Assembly: GCA_014801065.1 (NCBI GenBank)
Contig: JAAVEX010000002.1
Coordinates: 1-5,580, forward strand
Reading direction: 5' to 3'
Length of the DNA stretch: 5,580 nucleotides
Source: Barnesiella sp.
Lineage (GTDB): Bacteria; Bacteroidota; Bacteroidia; Bacteroidales; Muribaculaceae
Below the pieces are notes generated by a model. It ran no database searches and was not told the DNA's origin. It saw only the letters and a program-made list of their open reading frames with translations. The translations under genes were made by a program, and so were the position numbers. This document shows, piece after piece, positions 1 through 5,580 of the stretch. The first letter of the stretch is position 1, and each line of letters begins with the position of its first letter.

Positions 1-106
1 TTAATTGAATTAATGCTCTATGACCCATATGCAAACCATCAAAATTGCCTATTGTGACTGCTGTAGGTTGTTGTTGAGTAATATTTGTATCTGTTATATG
101 TTCCAT
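1..106 (-). CDS. ribF: RibF, bifunctional riboflavin kinase/FMN adenylyltransferase, N-terminal 35 codons only
   Basis: RibF phosphorylates riboflavin to FMN and adenylates FMN to FAD in the cytoplasm. Only the start of the N-terminal FAD synthetase domain is visible. Its diagnostic nucleotidyltransferase signature is there: TIGNFDGLHMGHRALI at residues 18-33, including the HxGH motif at His26-His29. The rest lies beyond position 1. I chose ATG at 106-104 because AAAGGAG (119-113) sits six bases upstream. An in-frame ATG at 148-146 would add 14 residues and overlap the fimbrillin stop, and is less likely. The segment is AT-rich and its start signal is Firmicute-like, unlike the pilus genes. 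The wording PTAVTIGNFDGLHMGH recalls RibF of clostridia more than Bacteroidales RibF, from memory. The RibF call is firm on the motif; the origin is inference. Confidence 0.85.
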   Translation of the reverse strand, partial: MEHITDTNITQQQPTAVTIGNFDGLHMGHRALIQL

Positions 107-112
107 AATAGA

Positions 113-138
113 CTCCTTTAAAGCAATATTTTTAAAGG
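113..138 (-). promoter_or_regulatory. Shine-Dalgarno of ribF within the arm of an 8-bp hairpin
   Basis: Read on the minus strand, CCTTTAAA (138-131), an 8-base loop and TTTAAAGG (122-115) form a perfect 8-bp inverted repeat. Its downstream arm overlaps the Shine-Dalgarno AAAGGAG (119-113) of ribF. If it folds in the mRNA it would hide the ribosome site, unless a ribosome finishing the upstream reading frame opens it (translational coupling). The stem is mostly A-U and therefore weak. No U-tract follows it, so it is not a terminator, and nothing here resembles an FMN riboswitch. The repeat is seen directly; any control role is inference. Confidence 0.4.
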
Positions 139-165
139 CTTCATGCATAGCCTATTTTTTTCTTC
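118..165 (-). pseudogene. Possible C-terminal remnant of TruB (tRNA pseudouridine-55 synthase)
   Basis: In the frame that is neither the fimbrillin nor ribF, the minus strand reads EEKNRLCMKPLKILL followed by TAA at 120-118, eleven bases before the ribF ATG. Many Firmicute TruB proteins end in an acidic stretch and then a tail like LKPVKMFL, and truB is the usual gene directly upstream of ribF in that phylum. The match is only 15 residues, so it is suggestive rather than proven. Upstream of about 168 this frame (LRRLRT) no longer looks like TruB, because the DNA there codes for the fimbrillin. If correct, it is a truncated gene end left at a junction, with the fimbrillin frame running into it. 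The alternative is chance resemblance in a Lys-rich short frame. Confidence 0.3.
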
Positions 166-1190
166 TGTACGAAGCCTACGTAGACATCGCCCGTGCGCTG
201 CGACGACGGTGTCTGAGACCATGCGTCGGGCATAGTGCCCAGGCTATATGTTCCGTCAAGGGTCAGGTTGGGATTTTCGCCGAAGATATTGGGTGAGTGC
301 ACCTGCTGACCGTCCTCATAATTGAGAGCTCCGGCCGGAAGCACCTTGCACTCCGACTGCGAGCTGAGAAATTCAACAGCCGCAATGCGTGGATAGCCTT
401 CAGCATCCTTATTCTTAATATTGTCAACCACTCTGATCTTTGCGAGCGAACGGAGAAGATTGATATCACCGAGATAAACACGATCCTCCGGGCGGCTTAA
501 ATAGAGGCCTGCCTCAGTGACAGCAAAAGCATCCGTGCCAAACATCGGGATATGACTGTCGTTAGTGCCATAGAAGGCATCGACACCGGGTCCGCCATCA
601 GCGGTATAGATATCGCTCATGGCAAAGTTCCAGTCAGAGAGCTGAGACAAAACGGCAGAAAACGTCTGACCATTGACGGCATTCCACATAGCGGTGGGAT
701 TAGCCGACACGGAGCCACAGTTGGCCACGAGCAAAATCCTGAACGTAATGATCGACTGACCCTGGGCCGAGATCTCATATCCGCCAAGCACATCCTTAAG
801 GTCGTCCTTGCGTATCATGAGATTGACGAAATAATTTCCACCGTTGCCCACGATGCTTATGCGTCCGTCGTCATAATCGAGAAGATTGGTCAGCTTATAG
901 ATGAGTTTCTCTTCAGATGTGGTCCCGGCGATTTTCGCAAAGATAAATATTCCGAGATCACCGATATCGACACCATCCTCGAAGTTGCGGAACTCGCTGT
1001 CGATCTCCTTATGCCCCTGATCGTCGGCACGAGAGCTCGCCGTGATCGGAGTGTTAGCAACCATGTTGAAGCTGAGCGACACGCAATCGCCCATCCCGCT
1101 GAAATCGGCAGGATCATCGGACGCAGAGCATGCTGTCAGCAGCAACAGAGCCGGCAAAAGGAACAAATATATATCTCTCATCTGATTCAT
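141..1190 (-). CDS. Fimbrillin-like lipoprotein, probable minor/tip pilus subunit, apparently C-terminally truncated
   Basis: A 349-residue protein starting at ATG 1190-1188; TTG at 1199 or ATG at 1181 are alternatives, and none has a Shine-Dalgarno. It has a lipoprotein signal peptide with lipobox LTAC (Cys21), followed by SASDD, which resembles the acidic surface-export signal of Bacteroidota lipoproteins. A likely protease maturation site is ASSR|ADD at Arg54. The IPMFG motif (about 214-218) and LRSLAKIRV (about 246-254) match the linker and the start of the second domain in fimbrillins. Position after the anchor gene, with an 11-base gap, suggests an accessory or tip subunit like Mfa3-5 or FimC-E of Porphyromonas. 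The second domain stops soon after VYVGFVQ (336-342), followed by KKKIGYA. It lacks the RNHxY-type motif and final strands expected of a complete fimbrillin, and the end coincides with a GC drop. The exact family is uncertain. Confidence 0.75.
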   Translation of the reverse strand: MNQMRDIYLFLLPALLLLTACSASDDPADFSGMGDCVSLSFNMVANTPITASSRADDQGHKEIDSEFRNFEDGVDIGDLGIFIFAKIAGTTSEEKLIYKLTNLLDYDDGRISIVGNGGNYFVNLMIRKDDLKDVLGGYEISAQGQSIITFRILLVANCGSVSANPTAMWNAVNGQTFSAVLSQLSDWNFAMSDIYTADGGPGVDAFYGTNDSHIPMFGTDAFAVTEAGLYLSRPEDRVYLGDINLLRSLAKIRVVDNIKNKDAEGYPRIAAVEFLSSQSECKVLPAGALNYEDGQQVHSPNIFGENPNLTLDGTYSLGTMPDAWSQTPSSQRTGDVYVGFVQKKKIGYA

Positions 1191-1201
1191 TGGAATCAAT
1201 A

Positions 1202-2266
1202 TTAAAGCGGATTAGTTTGCGGAGGCACCAGCGCCCAACCGCAGATGTAAATACCGGCAGCAGTGTACCAGCCCAGACCATTGTCAACGAAGAAGAGAGC
1301 CGAGTAATCGCTGCGGCGGTCGAGATATTCCTGGTCGGTATAATAGTCATAACGGCTACCCTTAGCCAGTAAGAAATATTCGATAAGGGGTATGTGGATG
1401 ATGCATTTGCCGTCTGTGTTGCGCACGATATCGAGATAGGCATTGCCGTCGACCATAAGTCGGCTCACCGACATTTCATAGAGAACAGTGGAGCGCACGG
1501 GGCTGTTATCATCGGCATCGCCATCGGTTGGCGCAGCAGGGCCATACCCATTGGTTGATTCACCGTAGAGCGAGCTCCACGGCGTATAAGTTACAGTCGG
1601 ACTTTGGTCCATGACTGCGTTGTTCCACGCCAACCAAGAGTCAGCGTAGGTGAAGGTGACGGTGAAATCTTCAGTTTTTAAAGCCGTACCGTCAACATTT
1701 ACGAGCATCACGGCGATGTCGTTGGTATCCTTGATAAGAGGAATAGTTACGGTGGTGATAGAGGGTGCGGTAGGATTGACCTTATGTTCCACTTGTGTTT
1801 TCATTCCATGGAACAAAGCTTTGAAATGCGACGAACTTTCGGTCAGACCCTCTTTTTCAATAGTGTTAAGCGTCACTTCAAGTTCCTCCTTGCTTGCCGG
1901 AGTATACGTGGCAAGTGAGAAATCATCATTGTCATCAAGTCCGCACCACGCCACGAAATCATAAGTGCCCTCGCCGAGCGGTGTTTCAAACCGGAAGTCG
2001 GGGTCTTTAAGGATATCGCCTGAAGCAGAACCGTTCCAGACGAAATTTCCGGCCTGATCGAATGCCCAAACATTGACACTGTGGACCTGTTCGGCAAAAG
2101 CTTCGCCACGGTCGAGCGTGTAGTTGAACCGGAACTTCACTATGAGCTGTGCCGGACATTCAGTTAGATCATCGTAGATAAACGAGTCACAACCTGTCAT
2201 TGTCAGACCGGCGGCCAAAGCCACGGTAATCAGGCTAAATATGTTGCGGAAAGATGATAGAAGCAT
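1202..2266 (-). CDS. mfa2: FimB/Mfa2-family fimbrial anchor lipoprotein
   Basis: A 354-residue outer-membrane lipoprotein of the Mfa2/FimB family, which in Porphyromonas anchors the pilus base and limits shaft length. The signal peptide ends at lipobox TMTGC (Cys26; Met at -3 is slightly unusual). The family's hallmark mature N-terminus follows: CDSFIYDDLTECP (26-38), a beta strand LIVKFRFNYT, and VHSVNVWAFDQAGNFV (61-76). The C-terminus carries the expected YLDRRSDYSALFFVDN (314-329) and the final GIYICGWALVPP (338-349). There is no Arg maturation site near the N-terminus of the mature protein, which fits an anchor that keeps its lipid. ATG 2266-2264 has no Shine-Dalgarno, as is usual in Bacteroidota. 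It lies 161 bases after the major subunit, behind a terminator-like hairpin, so it is probably expressed by read-through at a lower level. It is followed at 11 bases by the minor fimbrillin. Length is normal for the family. Confidence 0.93.
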   Translation of the reverse strand: MLLSSFRNIFSLITVALAAGLTMTGCDSFIYDDLTECPAQLIVKFRFNYTLDRGEAFAEQVHSVNVWAFDQAGNFVWNGSASGDILKDPDFRFETPLGEGTYDFVAWCGLDDNDDFSLATYTPASKEELEVTLNTIEKEGLTESSSHFKALFHGMKTQVEHKVNPTAPSITTVTIPLIKDTNDIAVMLVNVDGTALKTEDFTVTFTYADSWLAWNNAVMDQSPTVTYTPWSSLYGESTNGYGPAAPTDGDADDNSPVRSTVLYEMSVSRLMVDGNAYLDIVRNTDGKCIIHIPLIEYFLLAKGSRYDYYTDQEYLDRRSDYSALFFVDNGLGWYTAAGIYICGWALVPPQTNPL

Positions 2267-2280
2267 AAATGAAAAGGTTT

Positions 2281-2322
2281 AAAATAGCCCGGAGGGAGGG
2301 GTCACTCCCTCCGGGAGATTTT
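2281..2322 (-). terminator. Strong hairpin terminator/attenuator between major pilin and anchor genes
   Basis: CCCGGAGGGAG (2288-2298) and CTCCCTCCGGG (2305-2315) form a perfect 11-bp GC-rich stem around a six-base loop. Past a 2x2 internal mismatch, AAAAT (2281-2285) pairs with ATTTT (2318-2322) and lengthens it. On the minus strand the stem is followed by CTATTTT, which gives a U-rich tail, though an imperfect one. It lies between the major pilin stop and the anchor start, only 14 bases from the latter. Partial termination here would give much more major pilin mRNA than anchor mRNA. The anchor and minor genes lack an evident promoter of their own and would depend on read-through. The structure is seen directly; the efficiency is unknown. 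Confidence 0.8.
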
Positions 2323-2330
2323 TGTATGTT

Positions 2331-2359
2331 ACACCATGCAGGATGTTCCTGCCCGGTGT
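2331..2359 (-). other. Second hairpin 3' of the major pilin gene, possible mRNA stabiliser
   Basis: ACACC (2331-2335) pairs with GGTGT (2355-2359). After a 2x2 internal loop, GCAGGA (2338-2343) pairs with TCCTGC (2347-2352), closing a three-base loop. On the minus strand it comes before the terminator-like hairpin, eight bases away, and has no U-tract of its own. Tandem hairpins after a very abundant structural-gene message often block 3' exonucleases; that role here is inference. Confidence 0.55.
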
Positions 2360-2427
2360 GAGGATAGCTTGTTAGAATCTGTTTAAGATCTATGGGAATT
2401 TATTCGCACATAAATCTAAACACTCTC

Positions 2428-4611
2428 TTAGAGTTGAACATTCTGTTCAGGAACGACGGCCCACTTAAGGATATTCACAGAATAAGCCATGAAGTAGTCT
2501 TCAGTGGTCGACGGGGGAACGATCGGGGTATCATCGTCGCCGATACCGGTAGCAAGACCTACGATTTCGGTTACGTTCATCTGATAGCTGTGGTTGCGGA
2601 CCATACCGAAGTCGCCCACGCGCACGCGGTTCCAGTCGATCTTGGTGGCGTTTTTCTGTTCGTTGCCGTTACGATACCAACCGAAGTGTTTAACGGGGAT
2701 CGAATAGTAGGCATGACCGGTGGTGTAGTAGTAGGAGAGACCAACCTGACGCATGAGAGCCACGTTGGCATCGGTCAGACGGATCTGAGTGTTTTCGTCG
2801 AAGCTTGCATCGGGAGTGTTGTCGGGCACGATCTGCATGTAGCCGCCACCGGTCACGATATAGATACCGTCGGCATCCTGAGCGCTGGTGAACTGGAGCG
2901 AGCGAGCATTGTTCTGAAGTTTGAGCACGGTGCCGTTGTTGCCGTCATACTGCTGCTTAACGAAGTCGGAGATCTCAGAAACTCTGAGAGCGTCGAGCAT
3001 CATGTTGCGGTCAGATTCGTTGGCGATAGTCAGACGAGTGTATTCGCCGGCAGCCTTTTCTTCGTCGGTAGCCGATTTTCTGTAGAGGATAGTCGACTGA
3101 GCGAAGAAACGGAGAAGCATCGACTCGCCACCGGGCACGGCGCTCTGAATGCCATTGCTTGTGTTGAAGTAGATGTACGGACGGTCTTCAGTCACACCTT
3201 CGCTCGGCACGTTGCCGGAGAGATAAGTGTAGAAGCTGGTGCCTTCGGGAAGGTCGGTGCCGTCGAGGTTAAGTTTGTACTGACCCACATAGATCACAGA
3301 AGCGACAGCAGCATTGGGGTTTTTCGAGTTAAGGCCACGATAGCTCACGGTCGTTTCACGGAAATACTGGGGAGCAGTGTTGTTGGCTGCGAAGCCGATA
3401 CCGTTAGTGTTGTCCTTAAGTTCGTTGTAGGAGATGTATTTCTGGTTCACGGTGAGATCCTTGAGGTCGGACGACACTTCGGGATATTCAGCAGTGAAGT
3501 AGGCGGGCGACATGCCCCAGAACGAACGGTGAAGATCGGGGTTGTTCCAAGCCCAACGATTAGCGGCAGAGAGCACGTTGGCGCCTTCCGAGTAGTCCCA
3601 GCTGTTGTTGGCCTCAACGTAAGTGGCGGGATTGATGCGGGCATTCAGATTACCGAAAGCATAGTTGTTGGCAAGAACTTCGCCCGACTCAGATTCCTGA
3701 CGGAACGACTTGATAACGTAAGTGCGAGTAGATTCAGCATTGACGGCCCAATACTGGGGCACGAACGACAGGGTCACGAGCTTGGTAGTACTGCCGGTGG
3801 TGGAAGTAGGATTGTCCGAGGTCAGGTCGTAGACACGGGTAGCAGTAACATAGTTAGTGGGGTCTACAGCCTTGAAAGAGAGCTTGGAAGCATAACGCTC
3901 TACGTAGATATTGAGAGTGTTGTTGGTTCCGAGAGCGTCTTCAGCTGCCTGTTCGGAGGTGTAAAGATAGGTTTCAGGGATAGGCACAGCAACCTGGGGC
4001 AGACCGTCGTTGGGAGCAAGACCGGTAGTAGCACCCTCGCTGCGAGGATAGTAAACCGAGTTACTCATGGCGAAATACTTGGTTGCGCCGCCGCCGATGG
4101 TGCTCCATGTAGCGGTACGTGAGATAGTCTGAATCACGCTGAGGGGATTCTGGAGAGTAGAGGGAGAAATGGGGTTGATGTAGCAGATCACCTGGGCAGG
4201 CTTTTTCTCACCCTTCTTAACGCTGACCGGCACTACCGATTTGTAAGAGCGTTCAACGGTTGAATTTTCGGTGATGCTTTCGCTGAGGTGAGAGTCATCG
4301 AGCTCAACAGGAACGATATCGCCAACCACGTTGCCGTCTTCATCATAGAACACGAAGTAGGCATTGTTGATCTGATTTTCGGAATTGGGAGTACCATCTT
4401 CGAAATCATCGCCGGGAGAAGGCGTGCCGTTATCACCGGCTGCGCGCGACTGTGAGTCAGAGTCACCTTTGATGTTCATGCTTACGTAGAATGTCTGGTC
4501 GTTTTCCACAATGTTATTACCATTCTGGGGACCATCTACAAGCACATCGTCGGAACAGGATGCGAGCATAATCACTGCAAACGATCCTGCGTAAAGAGAC
4601 TTGATTTTCAT
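2428..4611 (-). CDS. mfa1: Mfa1-family major fimbrial subunit (type V pilin), lipoprotein precursor
   Basis: A 727-residue precursor of the pilus shaft subunit. The signal peptide ends in lipobox LASC (Cys19), then SDD, like a Bacteroidota surface-export signal. The strand FYVSMNIKG (41-49) lies just before SQSR|AAG (Arg56). In Porphyromonas pilins the corresponding strand is cut off after Arg so that the next subunit's C-terminal strand can fill the groove. A Pro/Gly/Asp-rich stretch follows (57-80), then the N-terminal domain with PAQVICYINP (138-147), AMSNSVYY (181-188) and YVERYASKLSF (236-246). The C-terminal fimbrillin signature is complete: YYSIPVKHFGWY (635-646), VGDFGMVRNHSYQMNV (665-680), and the terminal strand SVNILKWAVVPEQNVQL (711-727). 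It is longer than P. gingivalis Mfa1 (about 560 aa). Start ATG 4611-4609 follows an A-rich stretch without a Shine-Dalgarno. Expression is probably high, with partial termination behind it. Confidence 0.93.
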   Translation of the reverse strand: MKIKSLYAGSFAVIMLASCSDDVLVDGPQNGNNIVENDQTFYVSMNIKGDSDSQSRAAGDNGTPSPGDDFEDGTPNSENQINNAYFVFYDEDGNVVGDIVPVELDDSHLSESITENSTVERSYKSVVPVSVKKGEKKPAQVICYINPISPSTLQNPLSVIQTISRTATWSTIGGGATKYFAMSNSVYYPRSEGATTGLAPNDGLPQVAVPIPETYLYTSEQAAEDALGTNNTLNIYVERYASKLSFKAVDPTNYVTATRVYDLTSDNPTSTTGSTTKLVTLSFVPQYWAVNAESTRTYVIKSFRQESESGEVLANNYAFGNLNARINPATYVEANNSWDYSEGANVLSAANRWAWNNPDLHRSFWGMSPAYFTAEYPEVSSDLKDLTVNQKYISYNELKDNTNGIGFAANNTAPQYFRETTVSYRGLNSKNPNAAVASVIYVGQYKLNLDGTDLPEGTSFYTYLSGNVPSEGVTEDRPYIYFNTSNGIQSAVPGGESMLLRFFAQSTILYRKSATDEEKAAGEYTRLTIANESDRNMMLDALRVSEISDFVKQQYDGNNGTVLKLQNNARSLQFTSAQDADGIYIVTGGGYMQIVPDNTPDASFDENTQIRLTDANVALMRQVGLSYYYTTGHAYYSIPVKHFGWYRNGNEQKNATKIDWNRVRVGDFGMVRNHSYQMNVTEIVGLATGIGDDDTPIVPPSTTEDYFMAYSVNILKWAVVPEQNVQL

Positions 4612-4698
4612 TGTTAATGGATAGATTGATTATTAAATTAATTTATTGTATGATTCGTTGTAATGCTTCAGATTGGTTTTGCCGATGAGGCCCGACAC
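4612..4698 (-). promoter_or_regulatory. AT-rich leader of the major pilin gene
   Basis: These 87 bases separate the OmpA-like gene from the major pilin. The half next to the pilin start is strongly AT-rich (around 4612-4665), as is common in front of well-translated Bacteroidota genes. I found no clear Bacteroidales promoter (TAnnTTTG with TTTG upstream); TAATTTAA is the nearest and is a poor match. There are no inverted repeats that would mark an invertible promoter. Transcription may therefore come from upstream, or from a degenerate promoter here. Confidence 0.3.
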
Positions 4699-5580
4699 TC
4701 ATTTTTTCGATTCCTTGTTCATGATTTTCTGAATCTGGGCGAGAGCATCGGCGGCCTGAGGCATAAGCTGCGCTATCGGTTGGAGTGTGGCTGCCGCTTC
4801 GGCATATTTGCCCCGTAACGCCTGAAGGATACCGCGGGCATAGACAGCGTCGGTCGATTCGTCGGCACGCGAGAGATAGTTCTCGGCCTTATCGAAGTCG
4901 CCGCGACGCATACTGATCACTGCGGCATTGAGATTGGCCACGGGGTCGGAGGGGAACATCACCACAGCCGTTTTAAACACTTCGGCATATTCATCCGACT
5001 GCGGATCGAGCGTCTGAGCCAACAGCATCAGCTCGTTGAGCGAAAGCTTCGAAGGATTCGAACGCATGATCTCGGCGATCTCGTTGACATCGGTAAACGA
5101 GCGGATCACGTAGTCGACCGTATAGTCCGAGTGGCGCAGCGCAGGATATACATTTTTCAGCAGGTAAGCATAATCTTTCGGGAAAGTCTTCTTCAGCTTA
5201 TTATCCTTAGCGTCGGGAGCGAGATCAGAGTCGATCACACTGAGCATGGCATCGCGCGATGCGAAATCGGAGTTTGCAACAAACTTGCGGAGTCCGGCCC
5301 AGTCCTCAGCCTCCCAGTCGGAGTGCATGATCGAGGGATTGAATGCGTAGAGGCCCTGCACATAATCGCGCAGTGTCTGCGTACGTCCCTTGGCCAGGCG
5401 CACATTATTATTATACGGACCCTCGGGCGATGCGTAACCCTTGATAGTGATCTTGGTGATGATTGCATCAGGATCGTTGCGCACCAGATCGATCGAGGAT
5501 CGGATCGAGGCAAGCTCTTCGGGGTTGCGACGATAGTTGGGATAGAGTTCGGTGCGATTGACGGGGAAGTCCACGTAGGC
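4699..5580 (-). CDS. OmpA-like domain protein with TPR-like tail (DUF3868-type pilus-associated protein), 5' end outside the window
   Basis: The last 293 codons of a longer gene. The frame stays open to position 5580 (AYVDFPVNRTEL...), so GTG at 5574 is an internal Val and not a start. Counting that Val as residue 1, an OmpA-like domain spans about 1-73: a strand DFPVNRTEL, then ITIKGYASPEG (42-52) and NVRLAKGRTQTLRDYV (57-72). The latter fits the peptidoglycan-binding helix pattern NxxLxxxRxxxxxxYL. The helix Arg63 is kept, but the partner Asp of classical OmpA (GFTD) is Ser49 here. A segment with EDWAGLRKFV (90-99) follows, then helical repeats of TPR type (about 179-275; RGDFDKAENYL, RGKYAEAAATL) and a Lys-rich end. 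Proteins of this build, often labelled DUF3868, commonly precede fimbrillin genes in Bacteroidales. The N-terminal domain cannot be checked. It probably acts in the periplasm or outer membrane, linking the pilus machinery to the cell wall; that role is inferred from context. Confidence 0.82.
   Translation of the reverse strand, partial: AYVDFPVNRTELYPNYRRNPEELASIRSSIDLVRNDPDAIITKITIKGYASPEGPYNNNVRLAKGRTQTLRDYVQGLYAFNPSIMHSDWEAEDWAGLRKFVANSDFASRDAMLSVIDSDLAPDAKDNKLKKTFPKDYAYLLKNVYPALRHSDYTVDYVIRSFTDVNEIAEIMRSNPSKLSLNELMLLAQTLDPQSDEYAEVFKTAVVMFPSDPVANLNAAVISMRRGDFDKAENYLSRADESTDAVYARGILQALRGKYAEAAATLQPIAQLMPQAADALAQIQKIMNKESKK

Noticed and set aside
136..161. Plus-strand hairpin AGGCT/AGCCT followed by T7, looking like an intrinsic terminator
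   Set aside because: The stem has only five pairs with an eight-base loop, and no gene is transcribed towards it on the plus strand. The T7 is the complement of Lys codons of the fimbrillin.
552..1205. 217-codon open frame on the plus strand, antisense to the minor fimbrillin
   Set aside because: Same explanation: no recognisable domain, no ribosome site, and it covers a lipoprotein gene with a signal peptide and fimbrillin motifs.
1130..1964. Plus-strand frames opposite the anchor gene
   Set aside because: Short, without motifs, and antisense to a well-supported Mfa2/FimB gene.
2392..4122. 576-codon open frame on the plus strand, antisense to the major pilin
   Set aside because: It lies wholly inside a pilin gene with clear family motifs. 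Its translation is Val/Gly/His-rich with no domain or signal peptide, and it has no start signal. It is a shadow of the codon bias of the pilin gene.
4612..4698. Invertible (phase-variable) promoter ahead of the major pilin, as seen at some Bacteroidales surface loci
   Set aside because: No pair of inverted repeats flanks a promoter here, and no site-specific recombinase gene is in the window.
5235..5513. Second minus-strand frame inside the OmpA-like gene
   Set aside because: Arg/Ser/Pro-rich shadow frame overlapping the conserved GYASPEG region; no support.

Overview
The window carries a Bacteroidales type V (FimA/Mfa1-class) pilus locus, with every gene on the minus strand, so it reads right to left. 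The evidence is a chain of fimbrial families found together only in this order: an OmpA-like/TPR envelope protein, an Mfa1-type major fimbrillin, an Mfa2/FimB-type anchor and a further fimbrillin-like lipoprotein. The Bacteroidota-style lipoprotein signals, missing Shine-Dalgarno sequences and roughly 50% GC fit a gut Bacteroidales such as Muribaculaceae. That family-level placement is inference.

Layout in transcription order: 5580-4699, the 3' part of an OmpA-domain protein with a TPR-like tail, cut by the window edge; 4698-4612, an AT-rich leader; 4611-2428, the major fimbrial subunit (727 aa, lipoprotein signal, Arg maturation site, C-terminal fimbrillin signature); 2427-2267, a spacer with two strong hairpins, one terminator-like, that probably sets the major-to-anchor ratio; 2266-1202, the Mfa2/FimB anchor; 1190-141, a fimbrillin-like lipoprotein that seems to lack its C-terminal part; 106-1, the first 35 codons of ribF (riboflavin kinase/FAD synthetase), cut by the other window edge.

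Likely joint function: the lipoproteins cross the periplasm, a trypsin-like protease removes the N-terminal strand of the pilins after Arg, and the subunits polymerise by strand exchange on the cell surface. The Mfa2-like protein keeps its lipid and anchors the shaft, while the minor fimbrillin would sit at or near the tip. The OmpA-like protein may link the system to the cell wall.

The most unusual part is the left end. At about position 150-165, GC drops from 56% (161-300) to 31% (1-140) by hand count. The fimbrillin stops short, a Shine-Dalgarno sequence appears, and the sequence then reads like the truB-ribF boundary of a Firmicute. This is either a real recombination or transfer junction or a chimeric assembly join. 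I see no new enzyme system, CRISPR array, tRNA or insertion sequence.
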